64,000 nucleotides of DNA, from assembly GCF_002764115.1 (NCBI RefSeq), contig NZ_CP017940.1, positions 186,001 through 250,000 on the forward strand, written 5' to 3'. Under the pieces are notes generated by a model. The model did no database searches. It saw only the letters and a list, made by a program, of their open reading frames with translations, and had not been told where the DNA came from. Positions 9,086-17,953 of the stretch are shown here, piece after piece. Origin of the DNA: Phyllobacterium zundukense (lineage in GTDB: Bacteria; Pseudomonadota; Alphaproteobacteria; Rhizobiales; Rhizobiaceae). The stretch's first letter is position 1. Every line of letters starts with the position of its first letter. A program made the position numbers and the translations under genes.

Positions 9086-9778
9086 CTATTCTTCGTCTTC
9101 TTCCTCGTGACGGCCCTTCAGGGACGACAGCTTGGCGAAAACCTTGTCCGCGTCGAGTTCCTGGTCCTCGTCGCGAACCGTTGGCTGAATTTCGAGGTTT
9201 TCCGTGGCGGAGGCTGGAAGCAATGTATCGCCGCCTTCGCCCGGCTGAACCGGCCGGCCGCGGGAAGAACGTTCGACTTCGATATCGAGGTCGATCTGCG
9301 AGCAAAGGCCGAGGGTGACCGGGTCCATCGGCTGCAGATTGTTGGAATTCCAGTGAGTGCGGTTGCGGATCTGTTCGATCGTGGACTTCGTCGTGCCGAT
9401 CAGGCGCGAAATCTGCGCATCCTTCAGTTCTGGATGGTTGCGCACCAGCCACAGGATTGCATTCGGGCGATCCTGACGCTTGGACAATGGCGTGTAGCGC
9501 GGACCCTTGCGCTTGGCTTCCGGAACGCGAACCTTCGGGTCGGAAATCTTCAACTTGTGATTGATATCGGCTTCGCCCTTGGCGATCTCCTCACGCGACA
9601 GCTGGCCCGTGATCAAAGGGTCGAGGCCCTTGATGCCCTGGGCCGATTCACCATCGGCGATCGCCTTTACTTCGAGCGGATGCAGCTTGCAAAAGGCAGC
9701 GATCTGGTCAAAAGACAAGGCGGTGTTGTCGACAAGCCAGACGGCCGTTGCCTTTGGCATTAGAAGCTGGGTGGCCAT
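9086..9778 (-). CDS. trcR: Cell-cycle transcriptional regulator TrcR (DUF1013)
   Basis: 230 residues, typical for the alphaproteobacterial DUF1013 family. The sequence 'MPKATAVWLVDNTALSFDQ' near the start, 'HPLEVKAIADGE', 'KGPRYTPLSKRQDRP' and the helix-turn-helix-like 'LKDAQISRLIGTTKSTIEQI' (about residues 115-134) are characteristic. The tail is acidic (EEEDEE). The family is nearly universal in alphaproteobacteria and has been linked to CtrA-controlled cell-cycle regulation. ATG 9778 has AGAGGA eight bases upstream; a longer reading to 9868 has no support. Confidence 0.9.
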   Translation of the reverse strand: MATQLLMPKATAVWLVDNTALSFDQIAAFCKLHPLEVKAIADGESAQGIKGLDPLITGQLSREEIAKGEADINHKLKISDPKVRVPEAKRKGPRYTPLSKRQDRPNAILWLVRNHPELKDAQISRLIGTTKSTIEQIRNRTHWNSNNLQPMDPVTLGLCSQIDLDIEVERSSRGRPVQPGEGGDTLLPASATENLEIQPTVRDEDQELDADKVFAKLSSLKGRHEEEDEE

Positions 9779-9933
9779 AGATATAGTCCTCTCGTTCGTC
9801 CGCTCCGGGGGCGCGGGACGTGGGTTCAACCACAATTTCCGGGAATTCGAGGCGTTATATAGCGTCATTTTAATGGATGAGCAAGAATCGCTTTTGGCAT
9901 ATGGGATTCCAGGCGACCGACCGTTTCATGGAA

Positions 9934-9962
9934 CTGTCACGAAACTGTCATTGCACTGCAAT
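9934..9962 (+). promoter_or_regulatory. PHO box (PhoB binding site) with a third half-site
   Basis: CTGTCAC-GAAA-CTGTCAT (9934-9951) matches the PHO box rule of two 7-bp repeats with a 4-bp spacer. A third, weaker repeat CTGCAAT (9956-9962) follows at the same 11-bp period. It lies 46 bp before the start codon of the phytase-like esterase gene, which makes phosphate-starvation control very likely. Confidence 0.8.
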
Positions 9963-10007
9963 GCGGGTGCGCGAACGATCTCCGGATAACAATCGGAGGT
10001 TTAAAGA

Positions 10008-12206
10008 ATGTCGCGCAAATCCCTCTACCTTGGTCTCTGGACCGCCCTGCTAGCATCCGTTGCCTTGCCCGCCGCAGCTGAACCAGTCTTCAACCGCATC
10101 GCAAGTTTCCCGGTTGCAGACAATCTACCGAAAGATGCGGACAAGTCTAAGCCGACATCAGCGGAAATCATAACCGCTTCTGAAGACGGCAAGACGCTGA
10201 TTTATTCCGACAGTCCCTATGGCGCGATCGGCTTCGTCGATATCAGCGACGCCGCCAAGCCGCAGCCAGGCGGATTGATCAAGGTCGAGGGCGAGCCGAC
10301 GTCTGTAGCAGCGGTAGGCAGCAAGGTATTGGCCGCGGTCAACACCTCGAAGGACAAAGCCAATCCATCAGGCCGGCTGGATGTTATTGATCTTGCCTCG
10401 CGTAAGATCGACGCGACCTGTGATCTCGGCGGTCAGCCGGATTCAGTTGCCATTTCTCCCGACAAGACCTTCGCTGCCATCGCGATCGAGAATGAACGGG
10501 ATGAAGAGGTGAATGACGGTGAGATACCGCAGCTCCCCTCGGGGAACCTCAAGATCTTTTCGTTGAAGGATGGTGTGCCGGAATGCGCAAGCATGAAGAC
10601 GATTACACTGACTGGCCTTTCCGAAATTGCCCCTGAGGATGCCGAGCCGGAATTCGTCTCGATCAACAAGAACAATCAGATCGCTGTCACGCTCCAGGAA
10701 AACAACCACATCGCTATTATCGATGCGGGAAGCGGCAAGATTGTAACGCATTTTTCCGCTGGCATGGTCGACCTCGACAAGATTGACGTGAAGAATGATG
10801 GCGCTCTCAAGTTCGACGGCAGCCTGAAAAGCGTTCTGCGCGAGCCGGACACCATCAAGTGGCTCGACAACGATCGCTTTGTTGTCGCCAATGAAGGCGA
10901 CTACAAGGGTGGTTCGCGCAGCTTCACCATCTTCTCCAAGGATGGCAAGGTTCTCTATGAATCCGGCCCGTCGCTTGAATACAAGATGGCCGAAGCCGGA
11001 CATTACCCGGACAAGCGCAACAAGAAAGGCGTTGAGCTGGAAGGCGCCGAGGCCGGCAAGTTTGGCGATACCAACTATCTTTTCGTTGCCAGTTAGCGTG
11101 CCTCCCTTGTCGGAGTCTACAAGGATACGGGCGCAGAGCCGGAATTCGTTCAACTGCTGCCCTCAGGTATCGCCCCGGAAGGTGTCCTTGCCATTCCTAC
11201 TCGCAACCTTCTGGTGACAGCCAATGAGGTCGATCTCATCAAGGATGGTGGCGTCCGCTCGCACGTCATGATCTATGAACTGAAGGACCAGAAGCCCAAC
11301 TATCCGCAGATCGTTTCGAGTGCGAAGGACGATGGGACGCCACTTGGCTGGGGTGCTCTCTCGGGTCTGGTCGGAGATCTGAAGGAAGCCGGCAAGCTTT
11401 ATGCGGTTTCAGATTCGATCTATTTCTCGGCTCCGACGATCTACACAATCGATGCCAAGCAGACACCGGCGAAAATCAGCGATGCGCTGGTGGTCAAGCG
11501 TGGCGGCCAGCCAGCTCAAAAGCTCGATCTTGAAGGTATTACAACGGACGGACAGGGCGGTTTCTGGCTTGCCAACGAGGGTGATCAGGCCAAGCTCGTG
11601 CCGCATGCGATCCTCAATGTGAACGAGAAGGGTGAAATCAAAAAGGAAATTGCTCTTCCCGACGAATTGCTGCCAAGCCAGATCCGTTACGGCCTCGAAG
11701 GCATTACCCGGGTTGGTGAAGGCGACGATGCGACCCTGTGGATGGCAATCCAGCGCGAGTGGAAGGATGACGAGAAGGGCTTCGTCAAACTCCTGAGCTA
11801 CAATATCAAGGACAAGGCATGGGGCGCTGTATCCTACCCGCTCGACAAGACCGAGAATGGCTGGGTCGGCCTGTCGGAAATCACCGCGCATGACGGCCAG
11901 CTCTACATCATCGAACGCGACAATCAGATCGGCGAAAAGGCCGCCAACAAGCGGCTCTATCGGGTAGCGCTCGATGGGTTGAAGCCTGCCAAGATCGGCG
12001 AAAAGCTTCCTGTCGTCCAGAAGACGCTCGCGCACGATTTCATTGGTGATCTCAAGTCGGCCAATGGTTATGTTCCCGAGAAACTTGAAGGCTTTACCGT
12101 CGATGTGGATGGCAATGGCTATGCTGTGACGGACAATGATGGTGTCGACGATTCCTCGGGCGAAACCCTGTTCCTCAAAATCGGCAAGGTTCAAGCCACC
12201 AACTGA
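10008..12206 (+). pseudogene. Secreted esterase-like protein of the phytase family, internal stop codon
   Basis: One reading frame of 733 codons from ATG 10008, interrupted by a single TAG at 11094-11096. Up to the stop there is a signal peptide ('LLASVALPAAAEP') and a beta-propeller-like alternation resembling choice-of-anchor / lactonase proteins ('GGQPDSVAISPDKTFAAIA'). After the stop the frame continues without shift ('ASLVGVYKDTGAEPEFVQ') into the esterase-like-activity-of-phytase domain ('LDLEGITTDGQGGFWLANEG', 'GLEGITRVGEG'). One base change from GAG (Glu) to TAG explains it. A PHO box upstream suggests a phosphate-scavenging role. Readthrough, or restart at GTG 11214 (without a signal peptide), would be needed for any downstream product. 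GGAGG lies before the start. Confidence 0.85.
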
Positions 12207-12225
12207 TACCGATAGCGTTAAAAGC

Positions 12226-12253
12226 GAAGGCCGCGTTCATGGGCGCGGCCTTC
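12226..12253. terminator. Terminator hairpin between converging genes
   Basis: GAAGGCCGCG (12226-12235) and CGCGGCCTTC (12244-12253) form a perfect 10-bp stem. It ends at the stop codon of the quinone oxidoreductase gene. T-runs are weak, so efficiency is uncertain. Confidence 0.65.
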
Positions 12254-13257
12254 TAGCTCACATCGAGCACGATCTTGCCGATATTCTGGCCGTCTTCCAT
12301 GCGTTCGTGCGCTCGCCAGGCTTCATGCAACGGGTAGACCATATCGATGACCGGGGCAACGCGACGCTCTACCAGCAGCGGCCAGACCTTGAGCTCGAGT
12401 TCTCGCGCAATGCCTGCCTTGAATTCAACTGGACGATTGCGCAGCGTTGATCCCGTATGGGTCAGGCGCTTGACCATCAGTTTTGAAATATCGGTGGTCG
12501 CCCTTGCGCCGTTCAGGAAGGCGATCTGAACGATACGGCCATCGATCGCTGCGGCTTCGTAGTTGCGCTCGATATAGTCGCCGCCGACCATGTCAAGAAT
12601 CAGGTTCACACCCTTACCGCTCGTCGCGTCCTTCACCGCTTCGACGAAGTCCTCGTTGCGGTAATTGACGGTCCGGTCTGCGCCAAGTTTGAGGCAGGCC
12701 TCACATTTCTCAGTCGAACCCGCGGTTGTGATGACATAGGCGCCGAAAGCATCGGCGAGCTGGATTGCCGTCGTGCCGATACCGGATGAGCCGCCATGGA
12801 CAAGAAAGGTCTCGCCATTCTGCAAGGCGCCACGCTCAAACACATTGTGCCAGACGGTGAAATAGGTTTCAGGGATCGCTGCCGCTTCGATGTAACCATA
12901 GCCCGCCGGAATCGGCAGGGCGTTGGTTTCATCGACCGTGCAGTATTGCGCGTAGCCGCCGCCGGCAACCAAAGCAGTTACACGTTCGCCGTTGCGAAAT
13001 CGCGTCACGCCCTGACCAACAGCTACAACGTCGCCAGCGATTTCCAGCCCCGGAATATCGGAAGCGCCTGCGGGCGGCGGATAATGACCCTGCCGCTGGA
13101 GAACATCCGGCCGATTGACGCCGGCGGAGCGCACCTGGATCAGAAGTTCCCCCGGCTTTGGCTCAGGAACGACTCTTTCCCCCGGCTTGAGGACCATCGG
13201 ACCGCCCGGTTGTGTGATCTCGATCGCCGTCATCGTTGTCGGAATTTTCTCGGCCAT
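12253..13257 (-). CDS. NAD(P)H:quinone oxidoreductase (zinc-free MDR, PIG3/QOR type)
   Basis: 334-residue medium-chain dehydrogenase. N-terminal GroES-like domain with 'RSAGVNRPDVLQRQG' and 'IPGLEIAGDVVAVG' (zinc ligands absent, as in quinone oxidoreductases), then the NADPH-binding Rossmann motif 'VHGGSSGIGTTAIQLA' (about residues 153-168). The C-terminal 'EAWRAHERMEDGQNIGKIVL' is the usual QOR ending. It probably reduces quinones or reactive aldehydes/enones in the cytosol. GGGGAAG precedes the ATG. Convergent with the phytase-like gene; the divergent neighbour is the DUF1192 gene 95 bp away. Confidence 0.9.
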   Translation of the reverse strand: MAEKIPTTMTAIEITQPGGPMVLKPGERVVPEPKPGELLIQVRSAGVNRPDVLQRQGHYPPPAGASDIPGLEIAGDVVAVGQGVTRFRNGERVTALVAGGGYAQYCTVDETNALPIPAGYGYIEAAAIPETYFTVWHNVFERGALQNGETFLVHGGSSGIGTTAIQLADAFGAYVITTAGSTEKCEACLKLGADRTVNYRNEDFVEAVKDATSGKGVNLILDMVGGDYIERNYEAAAIDGRIVQIAFLNGARATTDISKLMVKRLTHTGSTLRNRPVEFKAGIARELELKVWPLLVERRVAPVIDMVYPLHEAWRAHERMEDGQNIGKIVLDVS

Positions 13258-13352
13258 GGAAATCTTCCCCTAAATTGATTCGCCAGAATGATTTGCAATT
13301 CCAAGCAGTTGGACTGTATTCTGCTATATTAGAGCGACAAGTGGAGGAAATA

Positions 13353-13538
13353 ATGTCACTTTTCGATGAGGAACCCAGGCGCAAGATTATTCACGACATT
13401 GGTCAAGACCTTTCACTGCTATCCGTAGCGGAGCTTGACGAACGGATTGCGCTGCTGCGTTCGGAAATCACGCGGTTGGAAGAAGAACGGTCGCGCAAGG
13501 GTGATAGCAAGGTCGCAGCCGAGGCGCTTTTCCGCTGA
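13353..13538 (+). CDS. DUF1192 small protein
   Basis: 61 residues. Opens 'MSLFDEEPRRKIIHDIGQDL' and continues 'LLSVAELDERIALLRSEITR' then 'LEEE', the DUF1192 pattern: a short acidic N-terminus followed by a helix with heptad character. The family is restricted to alphaproteobacteria and has no assigned function. GTGGAGGAA precedes ATG 13353, which I prefer over a longer reading from 13236. Confidence 0.85.
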   Translation: MSLFDEEPRRKIIHDIGQDLSLLSVAELDERIALLRSEITRLEEERSRKGDSKVAAEALFR

Positions 13539-13659
13539 AAGGCAGCGCTGCCAAGAATTATACGGATGCCATCAAGTTTCCGTATTGCTGGACGAAACGA
13601 AACTCACCGCCGGCATCATCCTGAGCCGGTTCGCTTCCGACTCGCTTGAAGGTATTGCC

Positions 13660-14901
13660 GTGTTCCGTTCGTTCATACAGGTCTTCGCGCTTCTGTGCGG
13701 CACGTCCTTCCTCGTTATGGCATCGGGTTTGCACGGTCTGCTTCTGCCGCTGCGCGGCGGGGCGGAAGGGTTCTCTACAACTTCACTTGGTCTTCTCGGT
13801 ACGGCATGGGCCGGTGGCTTCATCACCTCCTGCCTGCTTGCGCCGCGGCTCGTCCGCCGTGTCGGCCACGTGCGCGCATTCAGCGCTTTCGCCTCAATCG
13901 CTGCGATTGTTGCGCTGATGACCGGTATCCTGGTCGAGCCCACAGCGTGGATCGTGTTGCGTGCGCTGACGGGCTTCGCCATGGCCGGGTCTTACATGGT
14001 GATCGAAAGCTGGCTCAACGAGCGGGCAACAAATGCCAATCGCGGACAGATTTTCGGGCTCTATATGGTGGTGAATTTCGGCTCGATCACCGTCGGGCAG
14101 ATGATGATCGGCTTCGGCGATGTGCACACGGGAACCTTCTTCATGATGTCCGGCATTCTTTTCTGCCTGGCGCTGATCCCGACGGCAATTTCGACGGCAA
14201 GCAGTCCGAAACCGCTGACCGAAGTGCAGCTTGACCTCAGGGCGCTCTATCGCAATTCGCCGGTCGCTTTTCTCGGCTGCATCCTGATTGGTGTTGCCAA
14301 TGGTGCGTTCGGCACGCTTGGCGCGGTCTATGGCGCGGCGACCGGCATATCGACCACGGAAATCGCGTTGATGATGAGTGCGTCGGTCATGGGCGGGGCC
14401 CTGATGCAGATTCCGGTAGGCCGTATGTCGGACCGTACCGACCGGCGATATGTGCTCGCCATGGTCGGCGGCGCTGCGGCGGTAATAGGTCTGCTGATCT
14501 TTCTGGTTGCGCCGCGACATGCATACGTCATTCTGGCGATGACCGCGATCTATGGTGGCCTTGCCTACACCCTCTATCCCGTCGCTGTTGCTCATGCGAA
14601 TGATTTCTCGGACTCGGAAAATTTCGTCAAAGTCACAAGCGGGCTTTTGCTCCTCTACGGCTTCGGCACGATGATCGGCCCGGTTCTCGGTGCCTGGGCG
14701 ATGGAGAGCATCTCGCCCGAAGGGTTGTTTGCGATAACTGCCCTGGCGCACGCCTTGATCATGACCCACGCAATCATCCGCTCTCGCATGCGTGCGCCGG
14801 TACCCATCGAGCTGAGGGATAATTTTCAGACGGTTGGCGCGGAACGCGTTACCCCCGAAGGTGTCAGGCTTGATCCGCGCGCCGAGACGCTGCCCGAGTG
14901 A
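13660..14901 (+). CDS. MFS transporter (YcaD-like)
   Basis: About 413 residues with 12 predicted membrane segments. 'GLLGTAWAGGFITSCLLAPR' followed by 'LVRRVGH' is the loop 2-3 region; 'GSYMVIESWLNERATNANRG' is the hallmark of the YcaD / UMF2-like MFS subfamily; the second half has 'IPVGRMSDRTDRR'. Substrate unknown. GTG 13660 is preferred because GAAGG lies seven bases upstream and the protein then begins 'FRSFIQVFALLCGTSF', directly in the first helix; longer readings overlap the DUF1192 gene and add residues without family character. Confidence 0.85.
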   Translation: MFRSFIQVFALLCGTSFLVMASGLHGLLLPLRGGAEGFSTTSLGLLGTAWAGGFITSCLLAPRLVRRVGHVRAFSAFASIAAIVALMTGILVEPTAWIVLRALTGFAMAGSYMVIESWLNERATNANRGQIFGLYMVVNFGSITVGQMMIGFGDVHTGTFFMMSGILFCLALIPTAISTASSPKPLTEVQLDLRALYRNSPVAFLGCILIGVANGAFGTLGAVYGAATGISTTEIALMMSASVMGGALMQIPVGRMSDRTDRRYVLAMVGGAAAVIGLLIFLVAPRHAYVILAMTAIYGGLAYTLYPVAVAHANDFSDSENFVKVTSGLLLLYGFGTMIGPVLGAWAMESISPEGLFAITALAHALIMTHAIIRSRMRAPVPIELRDNFQTVGAERVTPEGVRLDPRAETLPE

Positions 14902-14947
14902 TCCGATCACCCCGTCGTTGTTCGATTCGCCTCCGATACGAAATTCG

Positions 14948-14976
14948 TTGACATTCCTGGTGGTTTAAAATGACTA
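14948..14976 (+). promoter_or_regulatory. Promoter of the ArsR gene, probably giving a leaderless mRNA
   Basis: TTGACA (14948-14953), a 17-bp spacer and TGACTA (14971-14976). The expected transcription start is at or next to ATG 14983, and no Shine-Dalgarno sequence lies before that ATG. Confidence 0.45.
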
Positions 14977-14982
14977 TCCCGT

Positions 14983-15246
14983 ATGGTCGAAACGGATGCC
15001 TTCGCAGCAATTTCTGATCCGAACCGCCGCTATCTCCTCGAGGAGCTTAGACGCGGACCAAAAACCGTGAACGAACTGGCACTCGGATTGCCGATTTCGC
15101 GCCCTGCCGTATCCCAGCATCTCAAGGCCCTTCTTGACGCGCGACTGGTGAAGGTCAAGTCGGAAGGCACGCGCCGCATCTATGCGGTAGATGACAGCGG
15201 GTTTTTTCACCTGAATCTGTGGCTCGATCAGTTCTGGAGCGAGTAA
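14983..15246 (+). CDS. ArsR-family transcriptional regulator (SdpR type)
   Basis: 87 residues, essentially one winged helix-turn-helix: 'ISDPNRRYLLEELRRGPKTV' then 'NELALGLPISRPAVSQHLKA' (recognition helix) and the wing 'VKVKSEGTRRIYAV'. The metal-binding CVC motif of ArsR/SmtB is absent, so it belongs to the SdpR/YczG side that usually regulates a neighbouring small operon. Its target is not evident: no partner gene follows before the terminator. Confidence 0.85.
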   Translation: MVETDAFAAISDPNRRYLLEELRRGPKTVNELALGLPISRPAVSQHLKALLDARLVKVKSEGTRRIYAVDDSGFFHLNLWLDQFWSE

Positions 15247-15307
15247 CGCCTTTTGAGACGCCCATCAGCTTGGCTTCTCGAACGATCTTTAAGCGCTGAA
15301 ACAAAAA

Positions 15308-15342
15308 CCCGACCCTGCGTCTATGCGAGGGCCGGGCTTTTT
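15308..15342 (+). terminator. Rho-independent terminator after the ArsR gene
   Basis: CCCGACCCT (15308-15316) pairs with AGGGCCGGG (15328-15336) with one A-C mismatch, followed by five T. Confidence 0.75.
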
Positions 15343-15410
15343 GTAACTGCCAGCACGATGCTGTTTGAAGCTATCGAGTGGAATTTCGCGGTATCTTCCT
15401 TATAGCCGGT

Positions 15411-15590
15411 TTAATGATGAGTGACGACTGACTTCAGTTTTTCAATTTGCTCCTTGAGCATAAGCTTGCGACGTTTCATATCGCTGATCTTCAGGTCGTC
15501 GGAGGCGGGACTTAACAGCGCGTCGGAAATTTCCTTTTCGAGCGCTCCATGCTTACGTTCAAGCGTTTCAAGATGAGACTCAATGGCCAT
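15411..15590 (-). CDS. DUF465 (YdcH-like) small protein
   Basis: 59 residues forming a helical hairpin: 'LETLERKHGALEKEISDA' and 'ISDMKRRKLMLKEQIEKLKS', the DUF465/YdcH pattern with the conserved K-R-x-K-L-x-L-K-(D/E)-x-I. GGGAG lies seven bases before ATG 15590. Function unknown. A second family member is encoded divergently about 330 bp away. Confidence 0.85.
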   Translation of the reverse strand: MAIESHLETLERKHGALEKEISDALLSPASDDLKISDMKRRKLMLKEQIEKLKSVVTHH

Positions 15591-15916
15591 CCGGCTTCTC
15601 CCTTGGTTGGTTTCCCTACCGCACATAAAGCCAAAAACCAGACGATTTTTGGAAACCCTTATGCGCACACTCAAAGTGCTGCTGCGTCCTTTGTGCGTCC
15701 AGTCGGACACACGGGCGCAACAGGCATGCTCTGCTTGCCAAGTGGCAAGTTTATGACAGAGCCGTGACACTCTGCCACCACTTTTAGCAATTGTCGAATT
15801 TGTTTCGTAGGATTTTCTTGTTTCTTAAAATATGATATGGCGACGTGCTGGCAAGGGGCTGTGCTGCCCCATACCAGTGACGGATTCTTCTACAGCAAAA
15901 TACCGGGAATCACTGC
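15591..15916. other. Intergenic region between two divergent DUF465 genes
   Basis: 326 bp without a supported gene. It must hold both divergent promoters. An imperfect GC-rich hairpin (GGGGC around 15855, GCCCC around 15866) lies near the plus-strand gene. No operator could be assigned. Confidence 0.4.
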
Positions 15917-16120
15917 ATGTCCGACCAGGATCAGGCTGACATTCGATTGGCAGTCGCAAGATTGAAACAAGAGCATCTGGATTTCGATGCTGCAATACAA
16001 GCAATGATCCAGGTTGGCTGTGACCAGCTTCGTATTCAGCGAATGAAGAAGAAGAAGCTGATCATCAAAGACAAGCTGATCGAGCTCGAAGACAAGATTA
16101 CGCCCGACATAATCGCCTGA
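15917..16120 (+). CDS. DUF465 (YdcH-like) small protein, second copy
   Basis: 67 residues. '[20 protein letters not shown]' is the first helix and '[20 protein letters not shown]' the second; the latter matches the family's K-K-x-K-L-x-x-K-D motif. It carries a lone cysteine in 'QVGCDQLR'. Paralogue of the divergently encoded 59-residue protein but clearly diverged from it. Function unknown. Confidence 0.85.
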   Translation: MSDQDQADIRLAVARLKQEHLDFDAAIQAMIQVGCDQLRIQRMKKKKLIIKDKLIELEDKITPDIIA

Positions 16121-16142
16121 TATCCCAAGGGTTCACAAGGCT

Positions 16143-16160
16143 CCGCAAGTCAACTTGCGG
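16143..16160. promoter_or_regulatory. Perfect 8-bp inverted repeat upstream of purE
   Basis: CCGCAAGT-CA-ACTTGCGG, 53 bp before the purE start and just after the DUF465 stop codon. A 2-nt loop is too tight for a normal terminator hairpin, and the pyrimidine run behind it (CGCTTCCGCTTTTCC) is mixed, so an operator is also possible. Confidence 0.4.
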
Positions 16161-16212
16161 CGCTTCCGCTTTTCCTTTAATCCCACCGTCTCGGTTGTTC
16201 AGAGGATGCTCA

Positions 16213-16710
16213 ATGGCAGACAAACGCGCTGACGTCGCAATCATCATGGGAAGCCAGTCTGATTGGGCGACCATGCGCCACGCCGCCGAAACGCTGGATA
16301 CGCTCGGCATTTCCCACGATGATCGCATCGTTTCCGCGCACAGGACGCCTGACAGGCTCGTGGACTTTGCTAAGGGTGCACGCAAAGCCGGGTTCAAGGT
16401 CATCATCGCCGGCGCGGGCGGCGCCGCGCACCTGCCGGGCATGGCGGCATCGATGACACCTCTGCCCGTGTTCGGCGTGCCGGTCGAATCAAAAGCGCTT
16501 TCCGGGCAGGATTCTCTTCTTTCCATCGTGCAAATGCCCGCCGGTATCCCTGTCGGCACTCTGGCGATCGGCCGGGCAGGCGCGGTCAACGCCGCGTTGC
16601 TGGCGGCGGCGGTTCTCGCCCTCCATGACGATGCCCTGGCGAAGCGGCTCGACGATTTCCGGCAGGCGCAAAGCGACAAGGTCGCGATGAGACCTTCTGA
16701 CGAGGCATAG
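16213..16710 (+). CDS. purE: N5-carboxyaminoimidazole ribonucleotide mutase
   Basis: 165-residue class I PurE, which rearranges N5-CAIR to CAIR in purine synthesis. '[20 protein letters not shown]' is the substrate-binding opening; '[10 protein letters not shown]' and '[17 protein letters not shown]' are the signature loops with the catalytic histidine; '[20 protein letters not shown]' follows. AGAGGA precedes ATG 16213. The next gene, purK, starts 2 bp after its stop, the usual purEK pair. Confidence 0.95.
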   Translation: MADKRADVAIIMGSQSDWATMRHAAETLDTLGISHDDRIVSAHRTPDRLVDFAKGARKAGFKVIIAGAGGAAHLPGMAASMTPLPVFGVPVESKALSGQDSLLSIVQMPAGIPVGTLAIGRAGAVNAALLAAAVLALHDDALAKRLDDFRQAQSDKVAMRPSDEA

Positions 16711-16712
16711 GC

Positions 16713-17786
16713 ATGATTTCTCCAGGATCGACAATTGGTATTATCGGCGGTGGTCAGCTTGGGCGGATGCTTGCCATGGCGGCGGCGCGGCTAGGTTACA
16801 GGACCGTCATTCTCGAACCGCAGGGCGATTGTCCTGCGGCTCAGGTTGCGAACGAGCATATTGTGGCCGCCTATGATGATCCGAACGCGCTCGAACAACT
16901 CGCCGAACTCAGCGACGTCATCACCTACGAATTCGAGAACGTTCCGGTGGATTCGGCGGAATTGCTCAATGAAAGCAAGGCGGTCTTCCCCCCGCCCGAG
17001 GCCTTGAAAGTCTCGCAGGATCGCGTCGCCGAGAAACGCTTTCTCAACAATGCCGGCATCCAGACCGCGCAATGGCGCATTGTTGAGAATGAAGGAGATC
17101 TCGAGGCAGCGCTGCTTGCCTTTGACGGCAAGGGCATCCTGAAGACGCGCCGCTTCGGTTATGATGGCAAGGGCCAGATCAAGTTCACCGGCGCAAAGCG
17201 CGAGAAAGCAAAATCCGGCTTTGCCGCGATTGGCAGCGTTCCCTCCATCCTTGAAGCACTGGTTGATTTCACACGCGAGATTTCAGTGATCGCGGCACGC
17301 GATGCGGCAGGGAACATCAAGATCTACGATATTGCCGAGAACGTGCATAAGGACGGCATTCTCGCGACGTCAACCGTGCCTGTTTCGGTCTCCTCGACCA
17401 TTGCGGGTCTGGCGGCCGATTCGGCGCGCAAGCTGCTCGAAGGGCTGAAATATGTCGGCGTGGTCGGCATGGAATTCTTCGTTCTCGCCAATGGTACATT
17501 GCTTGCCAACGAATTTGCGCCGCGTGTGCACAATTCCGGACACTGGACCGAGGCCGCCTGCGCCGTATCACAATTCGAGCAGCATATCAGGGCGATCACC
17601 GGCCTTCCGCTCGGCGATCCAAGGCGTCATTCCGATTGTGTCATGGAAAATCTGATCGGCGACGATATCGACAAAGTACCGGCACTCCTGCAGGAAGCCG
17701 GCGCTGTCGTGCACCTCTACGGCAAGGCTGAAGCCCGCCCTGGCCGCAAGATGGGGCATGTCACGCGCATCACGAAAAGACTGTAA
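16713..17786 (+). CDS. purK: N5-carboxyaminoimidazole ribonucleotide synthase
   Basis: 357 residues, ATP-grasp enzyme that carboxylates aminoimidazole ribonucleotide using bicarbonate, feeding PurE. Seen: 'TIGIIGGGQLGRMLAMAAAR' (residues 6-25), 'VITYEFENVPVDS', 'KTRRFGYDGKGQ' and the metal/ATP site 'VVGMEFFVLANGTLLANEFA' then 'PRVHNSGHWT'. Length is normal. Operon with purE. Confidence 0.95.
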   Translation: MISPGSTIGIIGGGQLGRMLAMAAARLGYRTVILEPQGDCPAAQVANEHIVAAYDDPNALEQLAELSDVITYEFENVPVDSAELLNESKAVFPPPEALKVSQDRVAEKRFLNNAGIQTAQWRIVENEGDLEAALLAFDGKGILKTRRFGYDGKGQIKFTGAKREKAKSGFAAIGSVPSILEALVDFTREISVIAARDAAGNIKIYDIAENVHKDGILATSTVPVSVSSTIAGLAADSARKLLEGLKYVGVVGMEFFVLANGTLLANEFAPRVHNSGHWTEAACAVSQFEQHIRAITGLPLGDPRRHSDCVMENLIGDDIDKVPALLQEAGAVVHLYGKAEARPGRKMGHVTRITKRL

Positions 17787-17798
17787 ATACAAATAAAT

Positions 17799-17822
17799 GC
17801 GTGATTCCCGTCTGAATCACGC
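17799..17822. terminator. Hairpin after purK
   Basis: GCGTGATTC (17799-17807) and GAATCACGC (17814-17822) form a perfect 9-bp stem 13 bp after the purK stop. There is no T-run, so it may be an mRNA-stabilising or Rho-dependent end rather than a strict intrinsic terminator. Confidence 0.5.
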
Positions 17823-17842
17823 CAGGAATCATGAGCCGGGTG

Positions 17843-17871
17843 TTGACAATCAGGGCAATCCTTGGCTATTT
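17843..17871 (+). promoter_or_regulatory. Sigma-70-type promoter for rpmJ
   Basis: TTGACA (17843-17848), 17-bp spacer, CTATTT (17866-17871). It lies downstream of the purK hairpin and about 83 bp before rpmJ. Confidence 0.5.
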
Positions 17872-17889
17872 CCCCGCAACGTGTTTCCG

Positions 17890-17914
17890 GCGCGCTTTAA
17901 AGGCGCGCTTTTTA
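17890..17914 (+). terminator. Hairpin plus T-run in the rpmJ leader
   Basis: GCGCGC (17890-17895), loop TTTAAAG, GCGCGC (17903-17908), then TTTTTA. It is downstream of the putative rpmJ promoter and upstream of the rpmJ start, so it could be an attenuator in the rpmJ leader or simply a second purK terminator. Confidence 0.55.
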
Positions 17915-17953
17915 TTGGTGCCCGGTTTCGGGCGTAAAGATACCGGTGCTGAA

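Noticed and set aside
17787..17953. 6S-type or other structured RNA between purK and rpmJ
   Set aside because: The stretch is explained by a purK hairpin, an rpmJ promoter and a leader hairpin; no long rod-shaped pairing is evident by eye.
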